In this document: one piece after another, positions 6,907-8,149 of the stretch
Numbering within the stretch: position 1 is the stretch's first letter
Layout of the letters: the number at the start of each line of letters is the position of its first letter
Assembly (NCBI GenBank): GCA_947178455.1
Contig: CAMWYI010000080.1
Coordinates: 1 to 8,149, forward strand
Reading direction: 5' to 3'
DNA length: 8,149 nt
Source of the DNA: an uncultured Alistipes sp.
Lineage (GTDB): Bacteria; Bacteroidota; Bacteroidia; Bacteroidales; Rikenellaceae
Notes under the pieces: generated by a model
Told to the model about the DNA's origin: nothing
Seen by the model: only the letters and a program-made list of their open reading frames with translations
The model's database searches: none
Program-made: the position numbers and the translations under genes

Positions 6907-6938
6907 CAAAGATAAGGAGTTTTCGCGAAAGTTGCAAA
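6907..6938 (-). promoter_or_regulatory. Bacteroidetes-type promoter of the pyr operon
   Basis: The minus strand has the -33 box TTTG (6938-6935), 20 nt, then the -7 box TATCTTTG (6914-6907). This is a near-perfect match to the Bacteroidetes primary-sigma consensus (TTTG, about 19-20 nt, TAnnTTTG). Transcription would start near 6899-6902 and give a leader of about 200 nt before pyrC. It is the only match to this consensus I found in the gap between the kinase terminator and pyrC. Confidence 0.82.
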
Positions 6939-6943
6939 TATCG

Positions 6944-6960
6944 GCGACGCTTTGCGTCGC
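6944..6960. repeat. Perfect palindrome directly upstream of the promoter
   Basis: GCGACGC, three bases, then GCGTCGC form a perfect 7-bp inverted repeat. It ends 5 bp before the -33 box of the pyr promoter. There is no T run on either side, so it is not an obvious terminator. The position suits an operator for an activator or repressor, but it could be a remnant of the adjoining G+C-rich intergenic block. No known motif is recognised. Confidence 0.5.
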
Positions 6961-7030
6961 GCGGGCCACAGGCTCCACCCTGCTTCGGTGAGAGCGCTTC
7001 CCGACCTCCCGAAACCCGCTGACCGTCCGT
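6961..7030. other. G+C-rich intergenic block with no recognisable gene
   Basis: These 70 bases lie between the kinase terminator and the palindrome upstream of the promoter. I see no convincing ORF, RNA gene or promoter. On the minus strand AGCGGGTTT and AAGCGCT occur here and also, closer together, in the kinase terminator region. This suggests partial duplication, or a fragment of a dispersed intergenic repeat. That reading is a guess. Confidence 0.3.
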
Positions 7031-7037
7031 AGCGCTT

Positions 7038-7059
7038 AAAAACCCGCTTTTTAAGCGGG
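7038..7059 (-). terminator. Intrinsic terminator of the PfkB-family kinase gene
   Basis: The minus strand reads CCCGCTT, AAA, AAGCGGG, then TTTTT: a perfect 7-bp stem with a T run, beginning 5 nt after the kinase stop codon. There is no T run on the other side, so it acts on minus-strand transcripts. An outer AGCGC/GCGCT pair (7059-7063 and 7031-7035) flanks it. It insulates the kinase from the pyr operon and supports the pyr operon having its own promoter. Confidence 0.88.
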
Positions 7060-7064
7060 CGCTA

Positions 7065-8078
7065 TTAAAAGAGGTATTTTTCGGTCTTGACCTTGCGCAC
7101 CAAGCGGAAAATCTCGTCCCAAGCCTCCTCGCCGAACGTGGTGCCGACCACCTCGATGACCTTGCCGGCCGTGATGGCCCCGATCGTGCCGCACTGACGC
7201 AACGACAAATCGTCGCACAGACCGGCCAAGAATCCGGCAGCATAGAAATCGCCCGCACCCGTCGTGTCGACCCGTTTGGCCGCCGCCATGATGCCGACGT
7301 GCACCACTTCGCCGTCGTGTTTGATGAGTGCGCCTTTCGTACCGATTTTCACTACGGCGAGGCGGGCCGTTTCGGAAATCGACTGCAACGCGTTGAGCGG
7401 CTCCGACTCGCACGTGAAGGTCTTGGCCTCCTCCTCGTTCGCGAACACGATGTCCACCGATTCGCGCACCAAATCACGCAAAAATTCCAAATTCTCCGCC
7501 ACGATATTGAAGCTTGCCAAGTCGATAGCCACCTGCAACCCGCAGGCTTTGGCCGTGCGCACGGCCGTGCGAATCAAATCGTGGTTCTGCACGAGGTATC
7601 CCTCGACGTAAAGGCAATCGTATCCGTCGAAAAGTTCCGGCTCGATTTCCGGCGCGGACAATTCGAGCGCCGCGCCGAGGTGCGTGACCATCGTCCGTTC
7701 GCCGTCGGGCGAAATCAACGACACACATTTGCCCGAACGCTCGGTGCCGCGAAACACGCACGGCTGGACGCGCAGATTTTCGAGCGCCTGCACGAAGAAA
7801 TCGCCCGTCGTATCGTGGCCCACCTTGCCGATGAATCCGGTTTCGCACCCCAATCGGGCCATGGCGCGGATGGTATTGCCGGCCGACCCGCCCAACGAGA
7901 GCGAATAAGGCAGACCGGCCAACGATTTCGAGATTTCCGTTTGCAGGGCGGTATCCACCAAGTTCATGGAACCTTTGGCCAAAGCGTAACGCTTCAACAC
8001 GGCGTCGCTTTTCAGGTTGACCAGCATGTCCGTCAAGGCATTACCGATGCCGATTACTCGTTTCATTCGTTCGGGCAT
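7065..8078 (-). CDS. PfkB/ribokinase-family kinase, adenosine kinase-like
   Basis: This 337-residue cytosolic kinase belongs to the ribokinase (PfkB) family, whose members transfer phosphate from ATP to a hydroxymethyl group of a sugar or nucleoside. Visible signatures are the N-terminal substrate-side motif GGSAGN (63-68), the phosphate/Mg-binding N-x-x-E motif (N214, E217) and the C-terminal signature DTTGAGDFYAAGF (271-283), with G274-A275-G276 as anion hole and D277 as catalytic base. The overall sequence (GNALTDML, KGSMNLVD, EGYLVQNHD) resembles proteins annotated as adenosine kinase in Bacteroides, which would recycle adenosine to AMP. Another sugar or nucleoside substrate is possible. 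The start is taken at ATG 8078. ATG 8066 (MKRVIGIGN) is an equally good alternative and aligns slightly better with the family. The gene ends at its own terminator, so it is probably not part of the pyr operon. Confidence 0.9.
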   Translation of the reverse strand: MPERMKRVIGIGNALTDMLVNLKSDAVLKRYALAKGSMNLVDTALQTEISKSLAGLPYSLSLGGSAGNTIRAMARLGCETGFIGKVGHDTTGDFFVQALENLRVQPCVFRGTERSGKCVSLISPDGERTMVTHLGAALELSAPEIEPELFDGYDCLYVEGYLVQNHDLIRTAVRTAKACGLQVAIDLASFNIVAENLEFLRDLVRESVDIVFANEEEAKTFTCESEPLNALQSISETARLAVVKIGTKGALIKHDGEVVHVGIMAAAKRVDTTGAGDFYAAGFLAGLCDDLSLRQCGTIGAITAGKVIEVVGTTFGEEAWDEIFRLVRKVKTEKYLF

Positions 8079-8113
8079 TTTTATTAAAGGGGAATTCTTA
8101 TTTCGGTTTAGGG

Positions 8114-8140
8114 GTTTGGTTCAAAGAGTTTGATTCAAGG
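8114..8140. repeat. Short imperfect direct repeat upstream of the kinase gene
   Basis: Two 13-base units, GTTTGGTTCAAAG (8114-8126) and GTTTGATTCAAGG (8128-8140), match at 11 of 13 positions and lie 14 nt apart. They sit in A+T-rich DNA 36-62 bp upstream of the kinase start. They could be an operator or simple low-complexity sequence. No full Bacteroidetes promoter could be assigned here, because the window ends at 8149. Confidence 0.35.
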
Positions 8141-8149
8141 GTTGGTTTC

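Noticed and set aside
6781..6978. 65-codon version of the leader ORF starting at 6978
   Set aside because: Its start lies upstream of the predicted promoter, so the operon transcript would not contain it. Only the 35-codon form from 6888 is kept.
6761..7258. 165-codon minus-strand ORF spanning the 3' end of the kinase gene and the intergenic gap
   Set aside because: It overlaps the kinase in another frame, crosses the kinase terminator and the pyr promoter, and has no recognisable family.
7299..8087. 262-codon plus-strand ORF opposite the PfkB-family kinase
   Set aside because: It is a shadow frame of a gene with clear catalytic motifs on the other strand.
1..8149. Defence system, mobile element, CRISPR array, tRNA or rRNA
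   Set aside because: No such signatures were found by eye. The window is housekeeping metabolism with a regulated leader.

Overview
The window is a stretch of a G+C-rich Bacteroidota chromosome with every recognisable gene on the minus strand. The phylum call rests on a near-consensus Bacteroidetes promoter (TTTG, 20 nt, TATCTTTG) and on Bacteroides-like proteins. The high G+C suggests an Alistipes/Rikenellaceae-like gut member, but that genus-level placement is inference.

Reading along the minus strand (high to low coordinates): a PfkB-family sugar/nucleoside kinase, most like the adenosine kinases of this phylum (8078-7065), ends at a strong intrinsic terminator (7059-7038). A 366-nt gap follows. 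It holds about 70 nt of unexplained G+C-rich sequence, a perfect 7-bp palindrome, the promoter (6938-6907), a possible 35-codon leader ORF (6888-6781), and a hairpin with a U6 tract (6789-6755) whose 5' arm contains the leader ORF's stop codon. A second hairpin (6753-6732) precedes the first enzyme gene.

The main block is a de novo UMP biosynthesis operon: pyrC (dihydroorotase), carA and carB (carbamoyl-phosphate synthase small and large subunits), pyrK and pyrD (electron-transfer and catalytic subunits of class 1B dihydroorotate dehydrogenase; pyrD runs off the left edge). carA/carB and pyrK/pyrD overlap by 8 and 7 nt, which suggests translational coupling and balanced subunit synthesis. CarAB makes carbamoyl phosphate, PyrC closes carbamoyl aspartate to dihydroorotate, and PyrDK oxidises that to orotate with electrons passed to NAD+. 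Aspartate transcarbamoylase (pyrB) and the last two steps (pyrE, pyrF) are not in view.

The enzymes are ordinary. The interesting part is the operon's 5' leader. Promoter, short ORF, U-rich stretch and intrinsic terminator are arranged as in the UTP-sensing, translation-coupled attenuators of enterobacterial pyrBI and pyrE. I see no strong antiterminator fold and have not recognised a PyrR-type binding loop. This is a prediction from layout only.
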